The notes: a model not told the origin generated them from the letters alone. A stretch of 14,423 nucleotides of DNA from an uncultured Bacteroidota bacterium (GCA_903819815.1 CAIJFC010000100.1:1-14423); one strand, 5' to 3'; positions 6,805-14,050 are shown, counted from the stretch's first letter. Made by a program: numbers and translations.

Positions 6805-8412
6805 TTATTTTACCAATAGTTTCTTAGTTACCGTGGAATTAGAAAACTGTATTTTCACAAAATACGTTCCTTTTGAAATATTTTTAATGTTTAAACTTGG
6901 AGTAAATCGGGGTGTTTTGGATACCAAACTTCCTTTTAAATCATAAATAGAAATAGTTTGAACATCACTTTCTAAAAATGCATTTCCTACATTTATTTGT
7001 AAAATATCAGTGGCGGGATTTGGAAAAATAGTGATGTTTTTTTCAATGGAATTGAAATTTGCAGCAGCTAAATTAGGTACAGTACATTGCGCTGGACCAT
7101 TATAATTTGTTGATGTAGTTCCCGTTGGAGTAACATATTGAAAAGTGTATAATCCAGCCACAGTTGCAGTATAATTAGTTGCATAACCTGAAATTCCATT
7201 TAAAGTATAGGCGGTGTTGAACCCATTGTTTGCATTGGCAACGCAAGAAGTAATAAAGGCACCAGCCAGGGGCGTCCAATTTTCAGTTCTAATTGCCGTT
7301 CCTTGTGGTTGAGGAATAATTTGCAAATTGGCATCTTCCGTAACCACTCCAACCATATTTCCGATCATATAAGGAGCAGCGGCGGTACCGTGATAATGAT
7401 AAACTCCGTTGGTTCCATAATGCCCATGATTGGCATCAAGAGTTGTCATTGCAGTTCCATTAGGTTCTAAATTTCCATAAACAGCGTATCCGTCGAGTCC
7501 AAAAGCAATGGGTAAAGTAGCAGATGCTTGACCTAAAGTGATTAAATGCAATGGCGCGGTGTGGTAATGATAATCGTCGCCTCTTCCACAATGTCCTCCA
7601 TAGTTATCGAGTTGTCCGTCAAGAAAACTATCAACTCCTGTATTCGTATGGTAATTGAATATTGGCACTCCATTAACTGCCATCGCAATAGCGCCTTTCA
7701 AGAAATGTGTTGAAGAAACAGGAACAGGTGTTGTTGCAATTACAGGATTTAATGGAATAGTCCAATGATTTGAATTGATGTAACATTTTGAAGTTGGAAC
7801 TTGTTGTTGCCATCCACGATTTGATATTCCTACCATCATGGTATGGTTTGGAATCCCAGTTGAATTCACGTAGAAAAAATTAGCATCATAAGTAGTGCTA
7901 ACCGTTGAAGCAAATTGTGCAAATGCTGAGGTTAAAAAGGCAGGATCTGTTGTGGACATCGCCTTTTTTGTGAAACTATATAAAGACGTAAGTATCCCTA
8001 GAAATAAAACAGGATAGAGAAATTTTAGTTTTTTTCTATCAGAAATAGTATAGATATAATATCCAAAAGCGATTAATGAGAAAAGAATTAAACAAAATTT
8101 ATAATCAAAAATACTTTGAGTACTTTCCTTTTTTTCAGGGGCAATAGTATTCAAATTTTTTACCCAACTGTTTTTAGAAGTTACAAATTTTTGATCTTCA
8201 TTTGATAAATCTGAAAAGGCAACTTTTGAAATTTTATTATTGGCTTCTTCAATAAATACAGTTCCATTTTTGTACATCATAAATGAACCGTCAATAAATT
8301 GGTGCTCTTTTTCAATAGACCAATGTCTTAAAACAATATTGTCATAATTGATGGTATGTGAAAAAACGAAATTGCAAATCAGACAAAATAATAGTAGGGT
8401 AATTTTTTTCAT
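6805..8412 (-). CDS. YHYH-domain protein with SHD1-like N-terminus, two TM segments and T9SS sorting domain
   Basis: A 535-residue protein and first gene of the minus-strand cluster. Order of parts: signal peptide 1-18 (cut likely before H19, unlike the Gln of its neighbours). An SHD1-like module follows at about 28-77 (RHW, KNGTVFI, FSDLSNEDQKFV). Two hydrophobic stretches at about 105-122 and 131-147 are separated by a basic loop (SDRKKLK). A YHYH domain covers about 175-365, and a T9SS sorting domain about 461-535 (FPNPATD to KKLLVK). The YHYH domain has the name-giving motif twice, at 281-284 (after CGRGDD) and 338-341, plus H274, H288, H329, H331 and C275. This is a histidine-rich set suited to metal binding, although the family has no proven activity. 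Internal membrane segments are odd for a T9SS cargo. Domain calls are by eye; YHYH is secure, SHD1-like is less so. Confidence 0.82.
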   Translation of the reverse strand: MKKITLLLFCLICNFVFSHTINYDNIVLRHWSIEKEHQFIDGSFMMYKNGTVFIEEANNKISKVAFSDLSNEDQKFVTSKNSWVKNLNTIAPEKKESTQSIFDYKFCLILFSLIAFGYYIYTISDRKKLKFLYPVLFLGILTSLYSFTKKAMSTTDPAFLTSAFAQFASTVSTTYDANFFYVNSTGIPNHTMMVGISNRGWQQQVPTSKCYINSNHWTIPLNPVIATTPVPVSSTHFLKGAIAMAVNGVPIFNYHTNTGVDSFLDGQLDNYGGHCGRGDDYHYHTAPLHLITLGQASATLPIAFGLDGYAVYGNLEPNGTAMTTLDANHGHYGTNGVYHYHGTAAAPYMIGNMVGVVTEDANLQIIPQPQGTAIRTENWTPLAGAFITSCVANANNGFNTAYTLNGISGYATNYTATVAGLYTFQYVTPTGTTSTNYNGPAQCTVPNLAAANFNSIEKNITIFPNPATDILQINVGNAFLESDVQTISIYDLKGSLVSKTPRFTPSLNIKNISKGTYFVKIQFSNSTVTKKLLVK

Positions 8413-8436
8413 AAGGATTGTATTTTAACTTTAGAC

Positions 8437-8444
8437 GAAATATA
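8437..8444 (-). promoter_or_regulatory. Weak candidate -7 box for the five-gene minus-strand cluster
   Basis: On the minus strand 8444 to 8437 reads TATATTTC, one mismatch from TAnnTTTG, 24 bases before the ATG of the YHYH gene. No clear -33 element is seen upstream of it. The 190-bp divergent gap 8413-8602 must hold the cluster promoter, but this exact placement is tentative. I see no other feature in that gap except the box for the plus-strand gene. Confidence 0.3.
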
Positions 8445-8572
8445 TCGATTTTTCTTGTATTATTTATTTAAACTAGTTGTGTTTTAAAATCTTTTAAACA
8501 TTAATTTTTATAGTAAATTATTTATTGTATTTGTTTTCAAACGAATATAAGTGAAATTAAAGTTAAAGCAAT

Positions 8573-8580
8573 TATATTTG
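8573..8580 (+). promoter_or_regulatory. Candidate -7 box (TATATTTG) for the SnoaL-like gene
   Basis: TATATTTG is an exact TAnnTTTG match ending 22 bases before the ATG at 8603, so the leader would be about 15 bases. A TTTG at 8530-8533 is too far upstream (39 bases between the elements) to be its -33 partner. Confidence 0.45.
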
Positions 8581-8602
8581 AAACTAATTTAAAATTTTAA
8601 TC

Positions 8603-9106
8603 ATGAAAAAAGTAATAGTACTGTTTTGTATCTTGCTATTGGGATCAAAATCATTTTCTCAAAATGCAGATAGCGATAAAAAAAAGATAAATACCATACT
8701 TGATTCTTGGCACAAAGCGGCAGCCAATGCGGAGTTTGACAATTACTTTTCCTATATGACTTCCAATGGCGTTTTTATCGGGACTGATGCAACTGAAAAC
8801 TGGCAAATAGCTGCTTTTAAAGCTTTTTCAAAACCTTATTTTGATAAAGGAAAAGCATGGAGTTTTACTTCTTTACAGAGAAACATCTATTTTGATAAAA
8901 CACAAAATACGGCTTGGTTTGATGAGTTATTAGATACTCAAATGAAAATTTGTAGAGGTTCAGGAGTATTAATTAAGGAAGGTAAGAATTGGAAAATAGC
9001 CCATTATGTATTGTCAATGACGATTCCAAATGACAATACAGATGAAGTTGTAAAAATCAAAGAAAAAATTGAAAATGGGGTTTTAGAAAAACTAAAAGCG
9101 AAATAA
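8603..9106 (+). CDS. Secreted SnoaL/NTF2-like (DUF4440-type) protein
   Basis: A 167-residue protein with a signal peptide 1-19 (KSFS|Q) and a single SnoaL-like/NTF2 fold domain from about 25 to 145. Visible landmarks are a first helix with DSWHKAAANAEFDNYFSYM (34-52), GVFIGTDATENW (56-67), AWFDELLD around 109-116, GSGVLIKEGKNWKIAHY around 124-140 and a hydrophobic close (VLSMTIP). This is the arrangement of the periplasmic SnoaL-like_3 proteins common in Bacteroidota. Those proteins bind small ligands in a cone-shaped cavity, and most have no known function. No catalytic assignment can be made. It diverges from the five-gene cluster and converges on the HMA lipoprotein gene with a single base between the stop codons, so the two transcripts must overlap unless termination occurs inside a gene. 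Confidence 0.8.
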   Translation: MKKVIVLFCILLLGSKSFSQNADSDKKKINTILDSWHKAAANAEFDNYFSYMTSNGVFIGTDATENWQIAAFKAFSKPYFDKGKAWSFTSLQRNIYFDKTQNTAWFDELLDTQMKICRGSGVLIKEGKNWKIAHYVLSMTIPNDNTDEVVKIKEKIENGVLEKLKAK

Positions 9107-9107
9107 A

Positions 9108-9491
9108 TTATTTTTTCAAGGGTTCCGATTTCATATTTGAAACCATATAAGTTTTACCGTCTCCAGTTTCTTGAACCGCTTTTAATAAAAGTTCCGGCGT
9201 TTGTTTTGATGCGTCAAATTCTACTATTGCAAATTTCTTGTCAAAATCTACAGTTGCACTTTGAATTCCATCCATTGATGCTAGTTTATCTTGAATAGTC
9301 TTTGCACATCCAACGGCACAAGTCATTCCTTCAATAGTAAAAGTTGCTATTTCTGGTTTTGCAGCAATAGATTTCGAATTTACTTTTACAGTCTTTTCTA
9401 TTGTTGTAGTTTGAGAAACTTCCGTTTTTTTACAACTAAAAAACAATAAACTAGAAAGTGCAATTGCTAAAAATGAGGGAGTAAAACGCAT
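9108..9491 (-). CDS. Heavy-metal-associated (HMA) domain lipoprotein with CxxxC site
   Basis: A 127-residue protein with a lipoprotein-type signal peptide ending at C20 (LLFFSC, followed by KK), so it is probably anchored in the inner or outer membrane facing the periplasm. A low-complexity Thr/Lys linker (21-47) leads to an HMA domain at about 48-117 with the beta-alpha-beta-beta-alpha-beta pattern (ATFTIEGM, TIQDKLAS, IQSATVDFD, FAIVEFD, LLLKAVQETG). The metal loop is GMTCAVGC at 55-62. The cysteines C58 and C62 are three residues apart (CxxxC) instead of the usual two (CxxC). HMA domains with CxxC carry Cu(I) or other soft metals. Here the site is displaced by one residue, so binding geometry may differ. 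No P-type ATPase or efflux gene is adjacent. A role as a periplasmic copper binder is plausible but unproven. Confidence 0.83.
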   Translation of the reverse strand: MRFTPSFLAIALSSLLFFSCKKTEVSQTTTIEKTVKVNSKSIAAKPEIATFTIEGMTCAVGCAKTIQDKLASMDGIQSATVDFDKKFAIVEFDASKQTPELLLKAVQETGDGKTYMVSNMKSEPLKK

Positions 9492-9543
9492 AATTTTAAT
9501 TTTATTAGGATGATATCCAATTAATTAATTTGGATTTCTATTA

Positions 9544-9551
9544 CAAAAATA
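9544..9551 (-). promoter_or_regulatory. Candidate -7 box (TATTTTTG) for the HMA lipoprotein gene
   Basis: The minus strand reads TATTTTTG, an exact TAnnTTTG match, 52 bases upstream of the ATG at 9491, giving a leader of roughly 45 bases. A TTG lies 15 bases further upstream (9569 to 9567), slightly closer than the usual -33 spacing. No sound box is visible for the divergent EamA gene in the same 121-bp gap. Confidence 0.4.
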
Positions 9552-9612
9552 ACTAAAATTTAAAGGCAATATTCTTAAAATTATTACAAAATTTGCATAA
9601 TAAATTACAACT

Positions 9613-10479
9613 ATGAATTCTAAGCAGACCAAATGGTTTTTTTTGTTAGTATTAGCCTTAATTTGGGGAAGCTCATTTATTCTTATAAAACGAGGATTAG
9701 TTGGATTAACGCCATTTCAATTGGGTTCGTTGCGAATTATTTTTGCAGCAGTATTTCTCTTGGCGATTGGATTTAAAACCTTGCCAAATATCCCACAAGG
9801 GAAATGGAAATATATTGTAATAACCTCTTTATTTGGAACCTTCGTCCCCGCTTTTCTTTTTTCCATTGCCCAAACTCAAATTGATAGCTCAATAAGCGCT
9901 ATTCTTAATTCCTTAACACCATTAAACACTTTGATTTTGGGGGGTTTAGCCTTTGGATTAAATTTCAAAAGAAGTCAGGTATTTGGAGTTATTATCGGAT
10001 TAGTTGGAAGTATGCTTCTCATTTTTAATGGTGCTTTTCATCATCCAGAACAAAATTATTACTATGTAATTTTGGTAATAATAGCTTCAATTTGTTATGC
10101 AATTAATGTGAATTTGATTAAAAAATATTTGTTCGATTTAAGTCCGCTTTCTATTTCCACTGGGAATTTTGCTGTAATGTTGCTTCCGGCTTGTTTAATT
10201 TTGTATTTATCGGGGTTTTCTGATGTTTTAGCTTTAGAAAAAACACAACATTCAATTCTCTTTATAATAATTTTGGGGGTTGTTGGAACTGGAATTGCAA
10301 ACATTATTTTCTTTAAATTAATTCAAATTTCTTCACCAGTTTTTGCGACATCGGTAACTTATTTAATTCCAATTGTAGCATTTTTCTGGGGATTATTAGA
10401 TAACGAAATGCTTACGCCAATTCAGTTTTTAGGTGCTTTTATTATTTTAATTGGAGTTTATTTATCTTCTAAAAAATAA
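9613..10479 (+). CDS. EamA/DMT-superfamily transporter
   Basis: A 288-residue inner-membrane protein with about ten hydrophobic segments in two EamA repeats (roughly 8-137 and 148-286). Typical landmarks are WGSSFILIKRG at 18-28, a short loop followed by LGSLRIIFAA at 37-46, and the C-terminal LGAFIILIGVYLS close, ending in two lysines. The drug/metabolite transporter superfamily exports amino acids, nucleobase derivatives and other small metabolites, and the substrate cannot be read from sequence at this level. The length is normal for the family. The gene stands alone: it diverges from the HMA gene, and a strong hairpin terminator follows its stop codon. The start at 9613 is the first ATG and begins directly before the first membrane segment. 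Confidence 0.88.
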   Translation: MNSKQTKWFFLLVLALIWGSSFILIKRGLVGLTPFQLGSLRIIFAAVFLLAIGFKTLPNIPQGKWKYIVITSLFGTFVPAFLFSIAQTQIDSSISAILNSLTPLNTLILGGLAFGLNFKRSQVFGVIIGLVGSMLLIFNGAFHHPEQNYYYVILVIIASICYAINVNLIKKYLFDLSPLSISTGNFAVMLLPACLILYLSGFSDVLALEKTQHSILFIIILGVVGTGIANIIFFKLIQISSPVFATSVTYLIPIVAFFWGLLDNEMLTPIQFLGAFIILIGVYLSSKK

Positions 10480-10508
10480 AAAAGGCTACCTTTTCAGATA
10501 GCCTTTTT
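10479..10508. terminator. Bidirectional intrinsic terminator between convergent genes
   Basis: AAAAAGGCTA at 10479-10488 pairs perfectly with TAGCCTTTTT at 10499-10508 around a 10-base loop. The A and T tracts on either side give a U-tract in both directions. It therefore serves the EamA gene (stop at 10477-10479) on the plus strand and the M16 operon (last stop at 10526) on the minus strand. Confidence 0.9.
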
Positions 10509-10525
10509 AGAGTATATTACTTTAT

Positions 10526-12574
10526 TTATTGGAAATCTGCATCAGAAACCCCTTCGTTGATTTTAACATCAGCTATTTTAATATCCAATTCAATTCCAAC
10601 ATTTTTTATAATGTTAAATGGAACTTTAATTCCCTTTACGTCTCTGTAATCATTATAATAAGTCATCATTGTAACTTTTTTTCCGCCTTGATCCTGAGTT
10701 TCAGAATCGGCAACTTTCAAGCCAGTTTTCACATCATAGTACAAGGTTGCGTCACCATTTTTAAGAGCGTAAGCGTCACTACCATTTATAGGTTCAATGC
10801 CGGTCAAAAGAAGATCTGTTTTAGTAGCAAAAGTCAATTCTTCAAAAGGAACTGCCCCTGCTTTTGCTTTTGCTAAAGCCTCTCCTTCTAATTTCATTTT
10901 TTGACCCTGTTGAGAAGCGTAACCTTCTTTTTCGTTTACAACTTGTTTCATCAAACTCATAGTCCCCATGGCTAATTCAACTATCATTTTTCCTTTTGAA
11001 TCTACTTTTGAAGTAAATGTCAATGGTGCTGGAGCTTGAGGGATAGTTGTAGATCCTGTCATTGCAATAGTTTTTACCCCTTTAACTGCTTTTTCACCAC
11101 CTATAGCTTTAATGTAATTGTCTAAAACTGATTTTACGGTAACGCCTGCTGGAGCTGCTTTTTTCATTACAGGTTTACTTGATGGAGCTCCAAATTTATC
11201 AAAATAGAACATTGGAATTTTCAATTTTTCTAAACCAGGAAGAACCTCACTTCCTTTTCCTACAATTACCACTCGAATATTGTCCTCAAGGAAATATTTT
11301 TTGGCTACAGCCAGAACATCATCAGCAGTTACCGCATTGATGTTTTTGATATAATTTTCATAAAAATCTTCAGGAAGTCCTTGCGTTTTAATGCGTAAAG
11401 CATATCCAGCAACAGTTTGTGGTTTTTCAATTTGCATAACAAATTTACCTACATAACCCGCTTTCACGTTTGACAACATTTCATCAGTTACTTTCTCCGT
11501 TCTAATTTTTTTCAATTCTTTGAAAAACTCTACCACTGCACTATCGGTAACTGCATTTCTAACTTGCGTTGAAGCCCTGAATGTAGATATATATTTGCTT
11601 CCGCCAATGCTTGAACGAGCACCATAAGTCCATCCGTGAGCCTCACGAAGGTTCATATTTAAATAGCTATTGAAATCGCCTCCAAGAATTTGATTGGCAA
11701 CTATTGTAGCAAAATAATCGGGATCAGTCATTTTCAAATTCACTGTGTTTTGCAATGAAATTTCCGATTGAACTGCGTTTGGCATATCCACAAAATTGAT
11801 TTGAGAATATTGAACATTTACAGGATCTGTATATTTCATTGATGGCGCACTTGCTTTTGCCCATGATCCAAATAATTTTTCAACTGCCTTTTTAGTTTCC
11901 TTAAATTTAATGTCCCCAATAATAACTAGGTATGCATTTTCAGGTACAAAATTGGTATTATAATTATTTTCAACATCTGCTAGCGTTACATTTTTAATGG
12001 TTTCTTCGCTCAAAAATTCTCCATATGGATGGTCTTTTCCGAACGCTAAAACATTTTGAACTCTCCCAGCTACTGCCGCAACACTTTTTTCTTGTGTTTT
12101 TAAGTTCTCCAATAATTTGTCTTTTTCTTTATCAAATTCTTCTTGAGTAAAGTTAGGATTTAAAGCGCCATCAGCCATTAATTCAAGAATTCTTCCTGAA
12201 TATTTAGACAAACTACTTCCTGAAGCCCCAGAAGCGTAGAAACTTAAATCTGCTCCAAGAAAATCAATTTCTTCATTGAAAGCATCTTTTGAGATTTTCA
12301 TACTGCCATTTCCAATTAAGCTACTTGTTAAACTAGAAACTCCTTTTTTAGACCCTTCGGCATATGGAGTATTGTCTATATTCAAACTGAAAGAAACTTT
12401 TGGAAGTTTGTGATTTTCAACGATCAATACTTGTAATCCATTTGGAAGAGTAAATGATTGAGGTTTCTTAATATTTATTACTGGAGATGGTCCAGGTTTT
12501 GGCTGAGTTCGATCTTGTGCTTGCATAGTTAAAGTTAAAAACAAGCCTGATAATACTATAATTATTTTTTTCAT
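10526..12574 (-). CDS. M16-family peptidase, zinc-less Arg/Tyr subunit with LolA-like C-terminal domain
   Basis: A 682-residue exported protein. The signal peptide is 1-19 (QA|Q). An M16 module covers about 36-450: LPNGLQVLIVENH at 43-55, PENAYLVIIGD at 211-221, and LREAHGWTYGARSS at 309-322 in the second half. The place where HxxEH should sit (about 78-91, GVSSLTSSLIGNGS) has no zinc ligands, so this subunit cannot hold catalytic zinc. It does keep R310 and Y317, the substrate-positioning Arg/Tyr pair. An extra domain at about 478-682 begins LDNYIKAIGGEKAV and ends DYRDVKGIKVP and SDADFQ. This resembles the LolA/LolB-like lipoprotein-carrier fold seen in many Bacteroidota proteins. The gene follows the zinc-bearing M16 gene by 11 bp. 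M16 and pairing are well supported; the tail fold is by eye. Confidence 0.87.
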   Translation of the reverse strand: MKKIIIVLSGLFLTLTMQAQDRTQPKPGPSPVINIKKPQSFTLPNGLQVLIVENHKLPKVSFSLNIDNTPYAEGSKKGVSSLTSSLIGNGSMKISKDAFNEEIDFLGADLSFYASGASGSSLSKYSGRILELMADGALNPNFTQEEFDKEKDKLLENLKTQEKSVAAVAGRVQNVLAFGKDHPYGEFLSEETIKNVTLADVENNYNTNFVPENAYLVIIGDIKFKETKKAVEKLFGSWAKASAPSMKYTDPVNVQYSQINFVDMPNAVQSEISLQNTVNLKMTDPDYFATIVANQILGGDFNSYLNMNLREAHGWTYGARSSIGGSKYISTFRASTQVRNAVTDSAVVEFFKELKKIRTEKVTDEMLSNVKAGYVGKFVMQIEKPQTVAGYALRIKTQGLPEDFYENYIKNINAVTADDVLAVAKKYFLEDNIRVVIVGKGSEVLPGLEKLKIPMFYFDKFGAPSSKPVMKKAAPAGVTVKSVLDNYIKAIGGEKAVKGVKTIAMTGSTTIPQAPAPLTFTSKVDSKGKMIVELAMGTMSLMKQVVNEKEGYASQQGQKMKLEGEALAKAKAGAVPFEELTFATKTDLLLTGIEPINGSDAYALKNGDATLYYDVKTGLKVADSETQDQGGKKVTMMTYYNDYRDVKGIKVPFNIIKNVGIELDIKIADVKINEGVSDADFQ

Positions 12575-12585
12575 GATATAATTTC

Positions 12586-13914
12586 TTAGTTTTGAGCTTT
12601 GTCTTTTGATGGAACATAATCCAATAACAATCTCTGATTTGGATTTAAATATTTTTTGGCAACCTCTCTAATTTCTTGAGCTGTTATGGAGCGATACATT
12701 TCGATTTCTGTATTTATCAAATTAATATCGCCGTGTAAAAGATAATAAGAAGCTAAGTTTTCAGCGATACCTTCTACATTAGAATTACCATTTACATAAT
12801 TATTTTCATAGATATTTTTAAGCTTTTGCATTTCTTTATCTGTCAATAATTGGGTTTGAAGTTTTACTACTTCTTCATCGATTTCTTTAACGATATCATC
12901 AGAAGTAAATGTTCCTTGAGGCATTCCATATAATATGTACAAACCGTAATCTTCTTGACTGTAATTGAAAGCTCCAATTTGAAGCGCCATTTTCTTGTCG
13001 TCAACGATTTTCTTGTACAATCTTGAGCTTTTTCCTTCGCTTAATACAGTAGAAATCATATCCAAAACTCTTGCATCACGAGTTTTCATTGATGGAGTTC
13101 TGTAGGAAGCAACAATCATTGGTTTTTGAATGTTCGGGTCTTGATAGCTAGCTTTTAGAGTAGAAGTAATTGGTTCTTCAACAAATTTTTCAACCACAAC
13201 CTCTTTTCCTTTTGGGATGGCTCCAAAATATTTATTAACCCATTCTTTTGTTTTTGGGATATCATTTAAATCTCCTGCAACAACTAAAACGGCATTATTT
13301 GGAACATAGAATTTTTTATTAAATGCTTGAAATTCTTCTAATTTTGCTGCATCTAAATGATCCATTGAGCCAATTGTAGCCCAACGGTATGGATGTTTTA
13401 CATACATATTTTTCTTTACTTCAGCAATTAAGCTACCATAAGGCTGGTTGTCAACTCGTAGCCGTTTTTCTTCTTTTACAACTTCATTTTGAGTGTCAAC
13501 ACCAATTTGATTAATAATAGGATGCATCATTCTTTCTGACTCCATCCAAAGTCCTAACTCTAAACTATTTGATGGGAATACTTCATAATAGTACGTTCTG
13601 TCTTCAGAAGTATTGGCATTATTGGTTCCCCCATTGGCAGTAACAATTTTAAACCATTCTCCACGTTTAATATTTTCTGTTCCTTCAAATAATAAATGTT
13701 CAAAAAAGTGAGCAAATCCAGTTCGTTCTGCGTTTTCGTTTTTAGAACCTACATGATACATTACCGAAGTAATGATTACCGGTGCCGAAGCATCGTTGTG
13801 AAGAATTACATGAAGACCATTGTCTAAAGTGTATTCCTCAAAAGCAACTTTTTGCGCTGAAGCAACTCCGCCTAGCATAAGCATTGTACCTAAAGCCATT
13901 AATGATTTTTTCAT
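12586..13914 (-). CDS. M16-family zinc peptidase, catalytic HxxEH subunit
   Basis: A 442-residue exported metallopeptidase, first gene of a two-gene operon. The signal peptide is 1-20 (ASA|Q). The inverted zinc motif HFFEH is at 69-73 within TGFAHFFEHLLFEGT. The third zinc ligand is E148 (VVKEE), giving HxxEH-x74-E as expected for pitrilysin/processing-peptidase relatives, with E72 as general base. A Gly-rich strand pair NGGTNNANTSEDRTYY (94-109) and NAVLVVAGD (207-215) complete the first M16 half, and the second half runs to the C-terminus. Where the partner has Arg and Tyr, this protein appears to have V304 and L311, so its own substrate clamp is missing. It should therefore act with the downstream gene product as a periplasmic heterodimer degrading peptides. 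The ATG at 13912-13914 fits the signal peptide. Confidence 0.9.
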   Translation of the reverse strand: MKKSLMALGTMLMLGGVASAQKVAFEEYTLDNGLHVILHNDASAPVIITSVMYHVGSKNENAERTGFAHFFEHLLFEGTENIKRGEWFKIVTANGGTNNANTSEDRTYYYEVFPSNSLELGLWMESERMMHPIINQIGVDTQNEVVKEEKRLRVDNQPYGSLIAEVKKNMYVKHPYRWATIGSMDHLDAAKLEEFQAFNKKFYVPNNAVLVVAGDLNDIPKTKEWVNKYFGAIPKGKEVVVEKFVEEPITSTLKASYQDPNIQKPMIVASYRTPSMKTRDARVLDMISTVLSEGKSSRLYKKIVDDKKMALQIGAFNYSQEDYGLYILYGMPQGTFTSDDIVKEIDEEVVKLQTQLLTDKEMQKLKNIYENNYVNGNSNVEGIAENLASYYLLHGDINLINTEIEMYRSITAQEIREVAKKYLNPNQRLLLDYVPSKDKAQN

Positions 13915-13966
13915 AAAAGATTAATAAATTAGTTTGTATTTTTTCTATTTCTAATAAATAGACCCT

Positions 13967-13974
13967 CAAAAATA
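13967..13974 (-). promoter_or_regulatory. Candidate -7 box (TATTTTTG) for the M16 operon
   Basis: The minus strand reads TATTTTTG, an exact TAnnTTTG match, 52 bases before the ATG at 13914. A TTTC (minus strand, 13996 to 13993) lies 18 bases upstream and could serve as a -33 element with one mismatch. The implied leader is about 45 bases. Confidence 0.5.
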
Positions 13975-14002
13975 ACTTTTTTTCAATGAAGTGAAACTAC
14001 TC

Positions 14003-14050
14003 AGCTGTTAATTTAACAGAATTTAACTTTTTAATAATCAAATAACAGCT
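14003..14050. repeat. Nested inverted repeats, possible operator, in the M16/rplU divergent gap
   Basis: CTGTTAA-T-TTAACAG (14005-14019) is a perfect 7+1+7 palindrome. A wider pair, AGCTGTTA at 14003-14010 and TAACAGCT at 14043-14050, reuses the same left arm, so three copies of a TAACAG half-site exist. The block lies just upstream of the M16 promoter candidate. Binding by a dimeric regulator is inference. Confidence 0.45.

Noticed and set aside
2191..8412. Polysaccharide-utilisation locus reading of the sulfatase cluster
   Set aside because: No SusC/SusD, glycoside hydrolase, lyase or hybrid two-component regulator is present.
2191..8412. Mobile element or recent transfer of the cluster
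   Set aside because: No transposase, integrase, terminal repeats or tRNA boundary is seen, and base composition looks like that of its neighbours by eye.
8413..8602. Riboswitch or small RNA in the divergent gap
   Set aside because: No stable hairpin or known riboswitch core is visible; the gap is AT-rich with only promoter-like boxes.
9588..9595. AAAATTTG as a -7 box for the EamA gene
   Set aside because: It lacks the TA of TAnnTTTG and has no -33 partner.
10526..12574. Zinc-less M16 gene as a decayed pseudogene
   Set aside because: The frame is full length and keeps the Arg/Tyr pair, and the neighbour supplies the complementary zinc site; this is the known heterodimer pattern.
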